From the NCBI GenBank assembly GCA_946803715.1, contig CAMPET010000190.1, positions 52,286 through 116,285 of the forward strand: a stretch of 64,000 nt of DNA. Direction: 5' to 3'. A program made the position numbers and the translations under genes. Below, piece after piece: positions 22,770 through 39,624 of the stretch. The DNA is from Beroe ovata (Eukaryota; Ctenophora; Nuda; Beroida; Beroidae). The notes beneath the pieces were generated by a model. The model did not search any database. It was not told the DNA's origin and saw nothing but the letters and a program-made list of their open reading frames with translations. Each line of letters opens with the position of its first letter. Position 1 is the first letter of the stretch.

Positions 22770-23520
22770 CTCTATATTATGCAATGTTCTAAAGTAGGGA
22801 GGAAAGGAGATCATGTATATGAGGAAGGAACTGTTCTAGAACTAACAATTGATGATGGTCTGATGTTCCAGGCACATGCCAAAGCAAAACTCAAGCAATG
22901 TTGGTATGCTTGGCACCAGATAACTAACAAGTCTAACAGATTCCATGGGTTGAACGCCAGCACACTTGTGGTACTGTTCAAAACTGTAATAATGACGAAA
23001 CTTTTATATGCCGCTCCTATTTGATTAAAAGATGCATGTTTCTTAAGACTTTTATGCTAGAGCTCAGTTGAGGATCAGTGGAGCTATTATACCCATTATA
23101 TTATTTACTATCAGTAGCTTTAAACCCTCCTCTGGTTGTTTCTTATATCATGATCTCGGTAAAGTTTCTTATCAAGGCAGTTACCAGCGACAACTTTGTG
23201 CAGGGGCTTGTTTTACAACTAGAAGAGGCAAAGTCACATAGATACTTTCACCAAATAGATCACCTTCTACAATACCTAGCCTGGAAACAGGGAAAGTGCA
23301 ATCTATTGCGCAGTAGGATTGATCTCCTATCATCTGTAAATGAGCTTGCTGTTTACTCAAAGGAGGATATGTGCACATTTCAAAATTATATTTGGAAGCT
23401 CAACCTGCAGCAAAACAGTCCCCAGATATCAGAAGAATTCACACTGCATAATGCATATAAATATCAAAGACATCAGTACCAACTTGCTACCAAGAACCTC
23501 TACTTGTACTAGTGATACTT
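22770..23520 (+). mobile_element. Decayed non-LTR retrotransposon (LINE) fragment
   Basis: The reading frame from about 22860 includes AHAKAKLKQCWYAWHQITNK and VVLFKTVIMTKLLYAAPI, then continues with stops. This pattern (a counting of joints, then V-x-x-x-L-Y-A-A-P) is typical of the segment after the reverse-transcriptase catalytic core in LINE ORF2 proteins. The catalytic YxDD core is not present. Stops and frame breaks show it is a dead remnant. The clade cannot be assigned. Confidence 0.55.
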
Positions 23521-23599
23521 GTACTAGTGGTACGAAAGTGTTATCCCTATTGCATGGACACGATCTTTGCTTTGCAGCCTTTNATATCTCTCCAATTCT

Positions 23600-23930
23600 G
23601 TGCTCCCTAGTAAACACCAGCGCATAGTGCGGCTCTGAGAATAAGTTTGAGCCGCGCGCAAAACGCAATTCTCGACTGGGGCTATCATCAATCGACAAAG
23701 CGCCAGCTGAGAATAATTTGCGGCGCGCGCGCATTGAAATTCTTGACAGGGGCTATCAATATCATCGACAGCCAAGCCGCTCGCGCAGTTTCTTACGCGC
23801 CGCCCGGCCACAAATAACATCCGGAAAAACGATCGATGATAGACCCTGTCGAGAAAATTTCGCTGCTTGTAAGATTTTGTCGGGCGATGAGGGGGTTTTG
23901 ACCTTGATTACGTAATCAAGACATTTTCAG
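23600..23930. repeat. GC-rich dispersed repeat with inverted copies
   Basis: The region is rich in gcgcgcgc and contains forms of gatgatagaccctgtcgagaa in both orientations: forward near 23836, and inverted near 23672 as tctcgactggggctatcatc. The same word recurs near 32828 and 33212, so this is a family of dispersed elements. An N lies nearby at 23583. Confidence 0.6.
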
Positions 23931-24164
23931 AATTCTTGGCCCTCGACGCCTGTCAGACTGTAAGTTCAGAGTTTGACATGCATCATTTTCTCTGATTAGG
24001 TTTACAGTATTTGTGTATACCTCTGGCGGGTCACGTGGTATATCATGGGTGTAATTATCAGATCACGTGACACTCCAGCAGCGTGTAATGAGCTCATTAA
24101 ACACCGGTTTGCAACACAAGTTAAAACCACGTGGCTTAATATAAGACGCTAGAAACTGTCTCTC

Positions 24165-24409
24165 TACTTAGCGTATACTCACTGTGCTCCCTTCTACTGA
24201 GCGTATATTCACTGTATATCGCTAGCACTCACTGTGCCCCTTCTACTGATCGTATACTCACTGTATATCGCTAGCACTCACTGTGCTCCCTTCTACTGAG
24301 CCTATACTCACTGTTTATCGCCAGCACTCACTGTGCTTCCTTCTACTGAGCGTATACTCACTGTATATCGCCAGTACTCACTGTGCTCCCTTCAACTGAT
24401 CGTATACTA
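24165..24409. repeat. About 57-bp minisatellite
   Basis: Four to five units containing cgtatactcactgtatatcg, ccagcactcactgtgctccc and ttctactgag run into the N at 24410. Confidence 0.8.
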
Positions 24410-24559
24410 NACCTGCAGTAGGTCATAATTTGTGATCGCCTCTATAGTGCTTACCAATTGTTTTGTGCTCTATCAAATCCTTGGCTGCACTCAGTTTTCT
24501 CCATAAGAAACTTTAAGCCCAGAATTTTGAATTTTGAACATAAAGTTGTATGACAACGT

Positions 24560-24960
24560 TTCGTTCTTCAACAGAAAGTGTCTGGCTTCTGGGGGCTGCG
24601 CCCCCAGACCCCCACATTTAAATTCGTTTCTAACATTAATTTACTAAGTTGTATATCTTGTATACAAGACTCTGAGCGCAAAGAAAAACACAGCTTTTGG
24701 CTGCATCTCTACCAAACCTAATATAATTGTGCAGGCGAAATTAATGTCGATTATCAGATTTGATCTAAGGTCACTTGACTTAATATCATGTGATCCGTAA
24801 ACACGTGACGTAAATCCTTAAAATTGGCCCTGGCCCTACTGCCTACGAACATCTTTCTCCATCGCTGGCACAATCTATAAGACAAAAACTGTCTGGCTTC
24901 TGGGGCCTGCGCCCCTAGACCCCTGTTTCAGTGAAGGTTATTGGTAACCTACCATCTTTA
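24560..24960. repeat. Two copies of a GC palindromic repeat core
   Basis: The cores at 24581-24613 and 24891-24926 share tctggcttctgggg followed by a gcgcccc palindrome. The reverse complement of the same core occurs near 40700, 41310, 41460, 45250 and 45465. It is therefore a dispersed element, probably linked to the hAT-like elements described below. Confidence 0.6.
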
Positions 24961-25128
24961 ACCATGATTTACATGGTACTGAATTGACATGTTCTATGTA
25001 TGCACTTGTATCAGAAGAATGTACACAAATACAGGCTTTGCAATTTTACAAGTTCATGTTTCTTGATCCATTTTCTTTTGATACAGGTAACATGTGAGCA
25101 AAGTACCATCAATCATACATTTTAGGGT

Positions 25129-28910
<3,782 letters not shown>

Positions 28911-29224
28911 GTCATCGGACTAGGGGGATTTATTCCGCCCAAACTATTACCAATTGCCATCCGAGGAAAATCGAAAGAGAAGGAATCAGACAAAGACACG
29001 AGATCAGATTGAGTTATTTACTTGCTGACTTATATCAAACTGTGGGTGATAACACCGAAATTTAATGCCTATAGATGCAAATTCTATAACTTTTACTTCT
29101 TATTCAGTTCCTACTAAGTTCATTGCCACAAATGTTGTGAATGAATTTCTTGGTCAGCTGGTTGATTCAATTTCAACAACCCACTCACTCTACATCTATG
29201 ATATAGGGAAAGCATCACGATGGC

Positions 29225-31677
29225 ATGAGAGACGTTCCGCTATCACTGAACTCGGCCGAATTCCTCAAGTCAGTACTCCGTGACGGTTTACGGCCTGATG
29301 CGAGGGGAGGGTATGACTACAGAGACATCAAGATAACATTCGGATCTCAGTGGGGTCACGCTGAGGTGGGAATACGTTCAGTTATTGGGTTGTTGTTTAT
29401 TGTTAGCAAGTAACACTGGTCCCTGTTAACACTGTTACCAGGTACCAGTTATGTTATCAGGTGTGACATCATCATTTCCAGGTGATGTTAGGTCGGACCC
29501 GAGTGTTGGCTCGAGTATCCACGACCGTCGCTAAGCCCGCCCCCTCCCGTGCCAGCGAGGGTGCTCTTTTCTTCAACGTTCACTTGTCTCCCATGTCCTC
29601 TGCCAAGTTCAATGGTGCTAGATCAGACTTCAGGTATTGAGCGAGAGAGAGATAGGGAGGGATGGATGAGAGATATTTTCAATGTTCGGATTTTCACTCT
29701 CGATTTCATTTCAGTACAGTTGTGACGAGGCTCTTAGAACGGACTATCAAAGAAACCAGGGTTATAGACACCGAATGCCTGTGTATCGTTGCCGGAGAGA
29801 AGGTTTGTCAGATTGAGATAATCTCGATGTATTTACTCCTTCTCCTTTCCCATTAATCAGCTGATAGAGCTTATCATAGCTTCACTAAGGTATTGAATCT
29901 TCGTGTGGACATCACTCTCCTTGACTTTGCTGGAAATGTGATTGATGCTAGCTGTATCGCTGCGATGACTGCACTGTCCCACTTCAGGCGCCCAGACTTC
30001 ATTGTAAATGGTGAAGAGGTAAGAAAAATACTGTCAGTGTTATAATGGAATGAAATTTGAAGATATTTTGGCCTTTCTCTTCTATCATTCTTTCCCATGT
30101 TTCGTTAGACCGGATCACATTTCGTTTTCACGGGCTCGTGGATTGACCATGTTTCCGATACCATCTATTGTCGGATATCATGATACGTGATCATACCTTG
30201 TTAGTGCTCCGGTTATCCGTGGTGTTGAAAGAAACCTGATTATCGGATCCGCGGTGATTATATGCCCCGATAAGGTATAAATTAACCTGGGTCGTTCACT
30301 ATGACATCAACTTCTATCCAGACTATCTTCCATCGTATAGTCCTACTATCCACGATAATGACCCTGAATAACACCAGCCTGCTGTCCGAACCTCTTACTC
30401 CTGTGGACGCCCGGGGTGTCTTCGCTTTCAACATTCCAGAGCTTTCCAATGTTACACCGTACAACCTGCCTGCAGCCTGCAACCTCTTCTACCCTGGCTC
30501 GATTCCAAGTTTATACAACCCGCCGCCCACCCCTCCCCACTCTCCTGTAACCTCTACCAATTGCTCAGGAAGCCCGCCCCCTAAACCGCCCCGCAGCAAA
30601 GACACAAGGCACGTGTCCTTGCCCTCTGACCTCTGCCAAGTGTCCATACCTCTCCTGCAGTCAGCTTGTCCACTCAAGTGCAACAGTAACCCTGACCCTA
30701 CACTCAAAGTTCGACCCTTTTCCATCAAAATTGTGGAGTCTCAACATGCCCAACCCTCGACTACTGAAACCAAAATGAGTGGGTTTAAGAGACCTGGCGC
30801 CACGTTGAAAAGGAAGGGAGATCAGATAGGCAGGAAAGAGGAGAAGAGGAGCGGAGTAGTCAAAAGAATAAGAAGCAAATGCGGAAACAAGATATGTGCT
30901 GTCCTGAAACAAGAGCATCAGGAACGCAAGAGTGGGAGCAAATACTACTTTCTTTGAATGAACTTCGAATGATTCAGTATTGTCACGTTTTATTTCTTCA
31001 ATTCTCTCGTTTAAGAGAGTTTTTGAATCATTTTACTGTATTGAATTACTTTGCTGAATTATTGAGAAAACCTTTGGCTTTAAAGGTCTAAGTCTATACG
31101 ATAGTTTGACTTCATCTTCTTGGCGAATTACAGTCAATGAAAGTCAGTAGTCATACAACCATATTGCTCAGATCACAGTATTTAGTGACAAGGACCGGGA
31201 TCCCATCCCCCTGTCTGTGCTCCACGTGCCCATCACGTGCACTATTGGGTTCTGTGGAGAACGGATCTTAGTGGACCCTGATCAGGAAGAGGTAACACTA
31301 ATCTTATATTTATAACATCATCATGTTACATCATGTTACATCATTTAGCATCATGTTACATGATTTTACATCATTTAACATCATGTGATGAGATCATGTT
31401 TCATCCTGTTACGATCATTTTTAGCTGAAGTTTGAAGTTTCAGAATTTTTGTTGACACTGGAACATTCAATATTGTATTTACAGTTGTCTCGTAACTCCC
31501 TTATGTTCAGGAAAGTGTGATGGACGGCTACGTGTCCATAGCAACGAACACTCACCACGAGATATGCTACATTTACCTTGGTGGTGGTGTCACACTGACA
31601 CCAGCACTGGTCAGCAAGTGTTGCGAGATCTCCTCCCTCAAAACTCAGGTTCGTGACAGGATTCTACCCGAGTGAAA

Positions 31678-31711
<34 letters not shown>

Positions 31712-32398
31712 NTGATTGCGTAATTGTGTGTGTTTGTGGATGTGTGCAAGTGAAAGTGTGTATGTATGCAGTATGTGTGTGTGTGTGTGTGTGTCTGGTA
31801 TTCCTTTATCAACCTGTGAATTTATTCAGGAAATATCCGGTCAAATCACTCGATCGCTTGACGAAGATCTGGCTACGAGGTTGGTTTGGTAGAAAGTAAA
31901 ACAAGTCAACACGTAATCGACTAATCGCGTGTTTCACTTTTGGTTCTGTAATGAATCGAGTTTTTTCTAAAGCTTTGACCCCTCCATTCGGCTATAGGCG
32001 GAAAGCTGGTACAGACCGGCCAGCTGCCATCAGTTCTCTCACACTACAAGAGAAGCTGGACCGTCTCTATGTGGAGGACAGGACAAACAAGCGGGATATG
32101 TTGCAAGCAGAGGATGGGGTAAATTACTGGAATATAGTAGCTACGATGAAACGTTATTCTGATTCTACTGGTCGTATCAGTGATCAGACTGATAGGGTTT
32201 TATCATCGCATTGAACCAACTATAACCCCCTTGCAGGTGGAGACTGCCACGTTCGGCAGCATCACGATCCGTTACATTGACGAGGTGGAGACTGTCGATG
32301 ATTCAGGGATAGCAGCTTTAACAGAGCAGAACTCCACTGAAAACCTGAATGTTACGAACACTTCCACCCAAGAGGAGGAAGCTTTTCCTGGTTTTTAG
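29225..32398 (+). CDS. EXOSC9: Exosome component 9 (Rrp45)
   Basis: Nine exons: 29225-29365, 29482-29633, 29715-29802, 29890-30018, 31172-31291, 31511-31648, 31830-31879, 31998-32118 and 32237-32398. The frame closes at 366 residues. MRDVPLSLNSAEFLKS, RPDARGGYDYRDI, VIDTECLCIVAGEKV and RDPIPLSVLHVPI match the RNase PH-type fold of EXOSC9. It forms part of the catalytically inactive ring of the RNA exosome. The C-terminus after the fold is short, without the long acidic tail of the human protein. Exon 4 to exon 5 spans a 1.15-kb intron with another open frame inside. The gene starts about 310 bp after CDK11 in the same orientation. Confidence 0.92.
30301..30957 (+). CDS. Open frame inside an EXOSC9 intron, unrecognised
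   Basis: A 218-codon ORF from ATG lies wholly within intron 30019-31171 on the host strand. The product is proline-rich in the middle (PPPTPPHSP, PPPKPPRSK) with a lysine/arginine-rich tail containing KRIRSKCGNK. No domain is recognisable, and the tail only loosely recalls a basic region. It may be an unrelated nested gene, a retained-intron isoform or chance. Confidence 0.3.
   Translation: MTSTSIQTIFHRIVLLSTIMTLNNTSLLSEPLTPVDARGVFAFNIPELSNVTPYNLPAACNLFYPGSIPSLYNPPPTPPHSPVTSTNCSGSPPPKPPRSKDTRHVSLPSDLCQVSIPLLQSACPLKCNSNPDPTLKVRPFSIKIVESQHAQPSTTETKMSGFKRPGATLKRKGDQIGRKEEKRSGVVKRIRSKCGNKICAVLKQEHQERKSGSKYYFL
31681..31795. repeat. GT microsatellite in an EXOSC9 intron
   Basis: (TG)n runs surround the N at 31712, in the intron 31649-31829. 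Confidence 0.85.
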
Positions 32399-33984
32399 TT
32401 TTGATTTTAAACAGTTTTTTATATTATTTATTCGATTCTTGATACCGATGGTGGTGAAGCGTGATCAAATCGCACCGTGTTAAGATTCTAAAAGTCAATA
32501 GTCAATCCTGATCGAGTTCAGGTTGACCGAATTGGAACAGTCATTTACGATTTAAATGCTTCCCATGCTGATTTTAATATTTGGATCTTGCAAATTCATT
32601 TGCCAGTGGGTTAGTTTTCCTTTTATAATTTATTTTAATTCTAGTTCCAATGCTGAGTGTCTACACTTTGACTTACAGTTTATCTTGCCTTGGCGGTGCA
32701 TTGTCTTCCATCTTCGATGATAGACTTGTAGGATTTCACCCTACCCTTGCTGGCGGGATTGAAAATCGCGCGCACCGACGGTAGGGTAAAATCCTACAAT
32801 GATAGACCAGATCCTGAGATCCAGACCCTGTCGAGAAATCCATTTTGCGCGCGCGTAAAATCATCCTTGCTGTTCTTGAGAATAATGATCTTACGCGCCG
32901 CGCGCGCGCGCAAGATGTCGGCCTGATCTTACCTCGCGCGGTGATGACCGAATGTGCATGTGCGCACACGTTGCGCGCCTCTGCACTGTTCTAGCGCGGC
33001 CCGGGGAAATGATTGAAACCCAACTATAACTATGAAATGGCTCGTGCTTTCTCCTACGGATACGTTCCAATGAGCCAAATAAATGATCCGGAAGGATCTA
33101 CCACCACGGCATTTTGAAGTAAAATTGAAAAATTTTACTATATACACATTACACGGGAGCCGCGCACTNGCATGAATAGGACATTTCAGATTTCACAGCT
33201 ATTTGTCGATCGATGATAGACCCTGTCGAGAATTACGTTTTGCGCATCAGCGGTCTAGCATCGCCAGACAAACAGCTATAAAAAAGAATAAAGCGCAACG
33301 TAAAGGGCGCAACGTGAAGGGCGCAACCTAAAGGGCGCGCAACGTGTGCATACATGAAAAACGGGAGACTGGAAATTAAAAAAGACCTGAATGACGTACA
33401 CCATACACGTTGCAATGCAAGGTGTACGTCATGCCCCTTGCATGCCCCTTATTTTACTCTGTGATCCAAATGTTGTAAAAATACATCGTATTTTCATAAT
33501 CATTCCGCCCAACGTTGTCTGGCGATGCTAGACTCAACTGCTGATGCAAGCCACATAAGTTTGGGCATAAAATGAAATTCCCAATAGGGTCTATCATAGA
33601 ATGACAGGCCAGACTATCATGATTCCATCTTGCTGAGGATCAAATTCCTCCAGCAAGTGTAGGGACTAGGGAGTAATCCTACAAACTTTACAACCATCAA
33701 TAGCATGATATGAAGTATTAATTTTCTCACAATTTACAATTGCATCACTGATCACTCAATTCTCTTGCTCTGACATCTGAAAATTAATTATCCATTTTTC
33801 ATTTTATGAAAATTTGTTCTATCCAGTATTCACATCTGCACTCTGCAATATAATAGTCTGCTGCAAGACTTGATATTTTGTAGATGCCATTTTTTGTGCT
33901 TCCTTCAATATTGTAGGACTACTCCCTACCATTATGAAGTAGTATGCCTGCATAATAGTAATCAATAATCAAGTACAGGGTGCC
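32399..33984. other. Intergenic region with GC-rich dispersed repeats
   Basis: About 1.6 kb between EXOSC9 and the pseudokinase gene. At 32740-33250 it carries gcgcgc-rich sequence and copies of the gaccctgtcgagaa word shared with 23836, plus an N at 33170. A short array of gggcgcaac-type units occupies 33290-33345. An inverted pair of acacgttgcaatgcaaggtg-type sequence lies near 33400-33440. No gene is seen. Confidence 0.5.
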
Positions 33985-36900
33985 ATGACTACAACTAAGT
34001 GTCAAACTACAAATTATGAAGAAACTGACCCAGTTGATCATAGCATATTTGATCCAATTCATATCACCAATGATGATGATTTCCTGAAAGAGTTAACTCA
34101 AGAATGGGATGAGAGACATCAGCAGGCTACTGAATTCTTCAGAAGAGAGTCATTTTCTGGTGATTATTCATTCATACTTCCTGATTGAATGTTTAGCAGA
34201 TAACTTTCATCCCCATTCCTATTCATTTTTACTGGTCATCTCCACAGAGAAGTTTGGGTTATTTGCAATGCCAACTACAGAAGGCAAGTTGAGTGAGCTG
34301 TGCTGTTCACCTGACCATGTAACATTTGATGAGGTGTTTCTGGCTACAAATGCACTAAGCTTGGACCCAACTGAGCAAGGTGGTTCACTCATACTTGAAA
34401 ATACACATAGCTGTATGTTCTCTGGTGAAATTGAAGGAGTAAAGATACTTGTTCAAGTCCTTAAAAAGGTAGGTACCTAATTGTTAAGAACCCTTTATTT
34501 CGCACCTTATTTTTGTATGATGATACTGGATTAGTAGAAAAATCTCGCCAAAACAGTGCTCAACTTCTTAGAACAAGAAGGAGCTGTATGAAAACTTATT
34601 ATTAAAACTTGTCGTCATTGTTTTGTATGATGATAGAAAAGTTTCTACTGACCTAGTATTGAGATGGATTTCCAAGGTCTTGTCATCCATAACAGACTTA
34701 CCTGTGACATGATTTCTCAATTCATTTCTTGCTGACATCATGTAGGTACGCAAAGAGCAGTCAACCTCACTGATGATTATTTCCGTATTTTCAACAGGAA
34801 ATTACTAAACTTTGTAGTGATGCAATTACTGTAACCTGAATTTGGTAACACACAGTGGTTAATCAAATCATACATACAACCAGTTAATCTTCATCTCATA
34901 TTACTATCATGGATATTCTTACTTGCATATTATTCTGAAGGAGGTCTCTGATCTTTTGGACTGGGCCACAAACAAACACATAAACAGATGATAATGTAGG
35001 ATAGCCAATAGGTAGGTACTAGGTACATATGCAATATGAATAGAGTACCTACTGGACAAATTGAAGTTCCTGATATAAGTATAGGTACATCTAAGGGCGA
35101 TTTTATGTGTCACCTTATCTCTGGTTCCTCTATGGAAATGTAGCTGAACCATGCAACGGTGTGTTGGTCAAATTTCATAATTCCATAATTTCTGATAAGT
35201 ACTCTCACTACCCATGGCTCTTAATATTTGCATAATTCATCATAATCTCATTACATTTCAATAAGTACCGCCAATAATTATTTGCAAATATTATTTCCTC
35301 CTAACTGGCCCTGATCTGGAGATAATGCCTGGTTATAATAAACGAGCATTATCTTTCGGTCATTCGTTCATTATATACATGTATATTAGCTCCCTTGTGA
35401 CGACTTGTAACACGCACCAAAGGTTCATTGGTTGCACCACTGATTTCACGAGTATTTCATTGAAAGAGGGGTAACGTTATGCTGAACCAGCCGGCTGTTT
35501 CATATGAGTTTTGGATGAAAATAAAGTTAATATGTTTGTCGACATGTACCTTTTATATGTGTGTGTGTGTGCATTGAATAGGTGCTCACTGCTCTGTGTA
35601 TCATATGAGCTAAGCAATGTTATGAGCGTGCAGCGAAATATACATGTCTTGAATGACTGTTTTCAATACACCATACATTGTAGACCAATTCAACCACTGG
35701 GTACAGTGTATTGTTCTTTTGTCTCTGGTCCGAGTACAGAGTACTCTCAAATTGGTTCATGATCACATTTGCTACATTTCAAATTATGATCGCATGTTCA
35801 TCTGTAGTTTTGAATGCTGATCTGAGTATATGTACTCTGTACGTTTTGGATGAGGATATTACATGAAGACCAGTGATTCATGCTATCTGCATCCACTTGC
35901 ACAATACTTGTATTCACTGTAATAGTCTCTAGAGCTCTTGGCACTGGCTGGTATAATGGCATAATTTCTACCAATAGTGAGCGCAGTTTGTAGTATAAGT
36001 AGTATAAGTTGAGTTAGGTAGTATTGAACGAATCCCGGTGATATCATTACAATTGGCAGTATGTCACATGACTGTGCGGCGGGATGAGGGAAGGACCCGG
36101 AAACACACGGTCACGCTGTTTGTGGGGGAGCAATTGGCTGACTGCTGGAGTCATTATGGTATAATTGGGTACTAGTGGATTTACTCTATACAATCATATA
36201 CCCGCGCTATGTATTCGTGATAACATGATGTGTAGTAATTTACATGTACAATGTACATTGTTACACAATTTACACATGTATACTACACATACTGTATACA
36301 CTCAGTGTCACAGAGATCTAACAAATAGGTGACAAATCAATTGAGTATATTCCCCTTGGTTCGGCCAACCACAACGTACATTGCCGTCGTGTACCATTAC
36401 ACAATGTTCGTACTGACTACTCTTGAATGGGGCTGTTTTTCACCTGTTCCCAGCAATTCGCACGATTGAAATTGCTGTGAAATTTCAGCAAGCACGCGCG
36501 ATGGAAAGAATTTTCTGAACGACGTGGATGATTGCTCTCCTGCAACAGTAGTGTAACCCTCGCAGCTCCTTTGAAATTTGATATTAACACAGATAGCCGT
36601 GAGATATCGGGATGTTTTCGAGTTTTGGAGCTAATGTTCAGCCTAAATTCTTAAATGATAAAATTTCTGAGCATCAATTATGTTGGTTTTTTACGCTCGA
36701 GGCACAAAACTGCCTGGCAGTTAAATTATACACCAGACAGCGAATGAAGTGGGAAATCATCGCCTTTTTACTCACTTCACAGGGTGTACGCCGTACGGGC
36801 TTTGATTTGCTGGGTAATTAAGAATTCAGTAATTGATAATTAATCCTACACTAATTCGTAGTCCAGCTGATCACTTATATTAAACGCCCTGACATCTTAT

Positions 36901-39041
36901 CCCACCAGTACATTGCATGGTTTGAAATGAGATCAGGGATATTAATATCCACTGAGTCTGCGATTGCCAACACACCAAATTACGATGTTATCGTTTATCA
37001 TCAGATTCCTCTCACCACTGATAAGCCTATGTTCAGAATATCACAACATCAGCCCCGCCTCTCTGAGGTGGACGATTATTTTGCAAACAAACCATTTCGT
37101 TAGCATAAGGGATGATATACCCGATATAAGACCTACGTAAGGTGAATGCAATTTTTTGTTCCTGTGAGTTCCTAAAATGCACTACATCATCCTGACGTCT
37201 AAAAAACAACGTTGATATGGCATGACACGTGACCCCCTGACGCGCGACATCGGATGCAAAGTGTAATAGGTGACCCCATTTCAGTTTAGAGGGAACCAGG
37301 ACTTCTTCATACATCAGATCGAGATGCGGCAAAACTGTCCGATCGATGGTGTGGCGAGACTCCTGAGGTTCAGTTGTGATACGAAACATTTGGTCCTTGT
37401 TTACGAGAACTTCGAGATGGGCCCGCTGTCGAGCCTAGTTGCTGCAAACGTAAGTGAATGATACCGGTGTCAGCAAACTGCTGTCACAGTCTGATGTTAA
37501 CTATTTGTGATATTGTCAATGATGTCTCTCAAACTGCTGTCATTGATTAGACAAACCGTGGAGTCAAATGATACGTCATGGTGTCTTTGGTTTCGTCTTG
37601 TTCTAGAAAACTCTGCAATTCAGCTCCCTAAATATACGACATCTTATCTACAATTTGAGAATTTAGGTGTCAAATCTAATTATTCTCGGCTGCAACCGAT
37701 TCATTGTTTTCGGTGTAGGGCTGATATGACCTCACTTATAATATAGAATTGAGTAAATTCGATTTCCCAAACAATATTTTGTCTTTTCCAGCACAAGCTG
37801 CCAAAGTTGAACTGGGCAGCAAGAGTACAGATCGTGTATGATATCGCTACAGTGATCCACAAGTTGCATGTTAACTTCCAGTCTGCACATCTCAACATTA
37901 CCAGGTGACAGAGAAATGAATAATTCTCCTGAGAGAGCGAGAAATGAATAATTACCCCAAATCAAATATAGACCGTCCAAATGTGTCACATTCCACTCAT
38001 TCTTTCGTCAAATGTAGGAATTCCATTCCTAAAACTGGTCAAATGTGAAATTCACACGGTATTTGCAACATGGTGATAATTTGGTGGAAGAATGTTTTCG
38101 AACGACACATATTTCCCAGCGAGAATGTGTTCCTGGACCGCCATTTCCAGTGTAAGCTCGGTGACTTTGGACGGCAGGCGGATGCCTTGGAGTTCAACTA
38201 TATCGACGATGTCCACGGTTTAGGAGTGGTTAGTGGGAGTTTACAATTATATCGAGTCCGTTCTAATAATGGTCATTGTCAAGCACTTGGAAAATGTACA
38301 ATGATTTTGTCTATATTCACCTAAATGCTGTAACGCGCGGCGATTTTTCGATGATACGATAGTAGTGACCAAGCGCAAATCAGTGCTTCATAAGCGGCGC
38401 GGCGCGGCGCGCGCACATGTATACCCGGAATTCCGAATGACGGATTGCATTTATCAGTTTTTTCGGAGAAATTATCAAACACAAAATATAGGGCTATTTT
38501 TATTCAACAATAAATTATAAGTTAACCAATGTTTTTCAGATCATAACAGAACTGTACTTCGATCAGTCAATAGTTGGAGATATCGGCGAAATGGTGGGTG
38601 AACGTGTTAATGTGTATAAGATTGATAATATGATCGATTTGATTGATACTGCAGCTGATCGTTCACAAACTCGAATATGAGTAAAACAATCAAACGAACT
38701 TTGTGATCAGGCCAAGAAACTGAGAAAGTGGGGTTCTGACTTGAGTGCTCTGCTTGAGCAACGTCATCAACTACTGTGTGACGTGGATAGCAAGAGTCTA
38801 GTTACCTTCTTGCACCTAGCCCAGTTCTGTTTACAGTGCGACTTCACTATCGAGCCAAACGAGGTAAATTTACTTTCTTTAACAGATTATAAGCTAACTT
38901 AATTTAATTCAAAACTAGCCAATGTAACATCGGTTTGATATAATCAAACTTAGATAAAATAATTATGGACTTATGGATCAGGATGATAAGGAAATGTCAC
39001 GCTTCACTGAAACTGTGTATCACAGGTGTATTGCAAAGTGA
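33985..39041 (+). CDS. Receptor-like/IRAK-type (TKL) pseudokinase
   Basis: Eight exons: 33985-34159, 34248-34468, 37285-37449, 37792-37904, 38120-38228, 38540-38593, 38711-38863 and 38982-39041. The phases close to 349 residues. Exon 2 has the TFDEVFLATNALS pattern seen at the start of IRAK and plant receptor-like kinase domains. The fold continues with VARLLRFSCDTKHLVLVYENF (helix C to hinge) and ENVFLDRHFQCKLGDFG. Key residues are lost: the beta-3 lysine site reads VQVLKK instead of VAVKVLKK, the HRD motif reads HLN, and the glycine loop is degenerate, while DFG is retained. It is thus probably a scaffold or regulator rather than an active kinase. No death domain is seen. An upstream exon cannot be excluded. 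The 2.8-kb intron 34469-37284 holds nothing recognisable. Confidence 0.7.
34469..37284. other. Long AT-rich intron, no feature recognised
   Basis: This pseudokinase intron has short ORFs without coding character. It has a locally repetitive acatgtac/acaatttacac stretch near 36230-36300 and no element with defined ends. Confidence 0.45.
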
Positions 39042-39624
39042 GTGACTTCTATGAAGAACAAAGTAAACTAGCAACCGCTGTGGTTTAACATCGGAGTGAT
39101 GAGGATCTTACCTTAATTAAAACTCAAATGATGCTTCGGAGTTAATTAGAAACAGTTCTGTTAACAACCGTTTGTTCATCTAAATCTATTTCAATTTACG
39201 TGACTTGTTCAAGTATAGCTTTTTCAGAATTGAGTAATTCGACTTGTTGCATAACTTTTCCAATGAGGGACAGTCCATCGTTTAAAACATACAACTCAAT
39301 GATAAAAATGTGTATATATTTTCTATTTTATTCGGGGAAAAGTCCCGGGCAAGAGAAGAGTATTTCAATTGTGATATGGACCATGACCTGAATACCGACC
39401 ATGACCTGAATACCGACAGGCTGCGCGTACTGATCACAGATATATTGTGCTGAAGGGAGTGAAATGAAAAAGATGTGTTTTTATTTTAAGAATTGTTCAC
39501 TTGAATTGCGCATCTTTTTCTTTGCACAACCTTCACTTTCAGTATAATTATCCTAGCCTGAAGATTATACAATCTCAAAATTGCCGAAGTTCTAATGTTC
39601 CTAATACTTGATGGAAGCCTGGTA
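39042..39624. other. Convergent gap between the pseudokinase and Ku80
   Basis: About 580 bp containing the 3' ends of two convergent genes. There is a short direct repeat, accatgacctgaataccgac, near 39380-39417. No gene is seen. Confidence 0.5.

Noticed and set aside
24165-24409. CRISPR-like array
   Set aside because: The whole unit, spacer included, is repeated, so this is a minisatellite in a eukaryotic genome.
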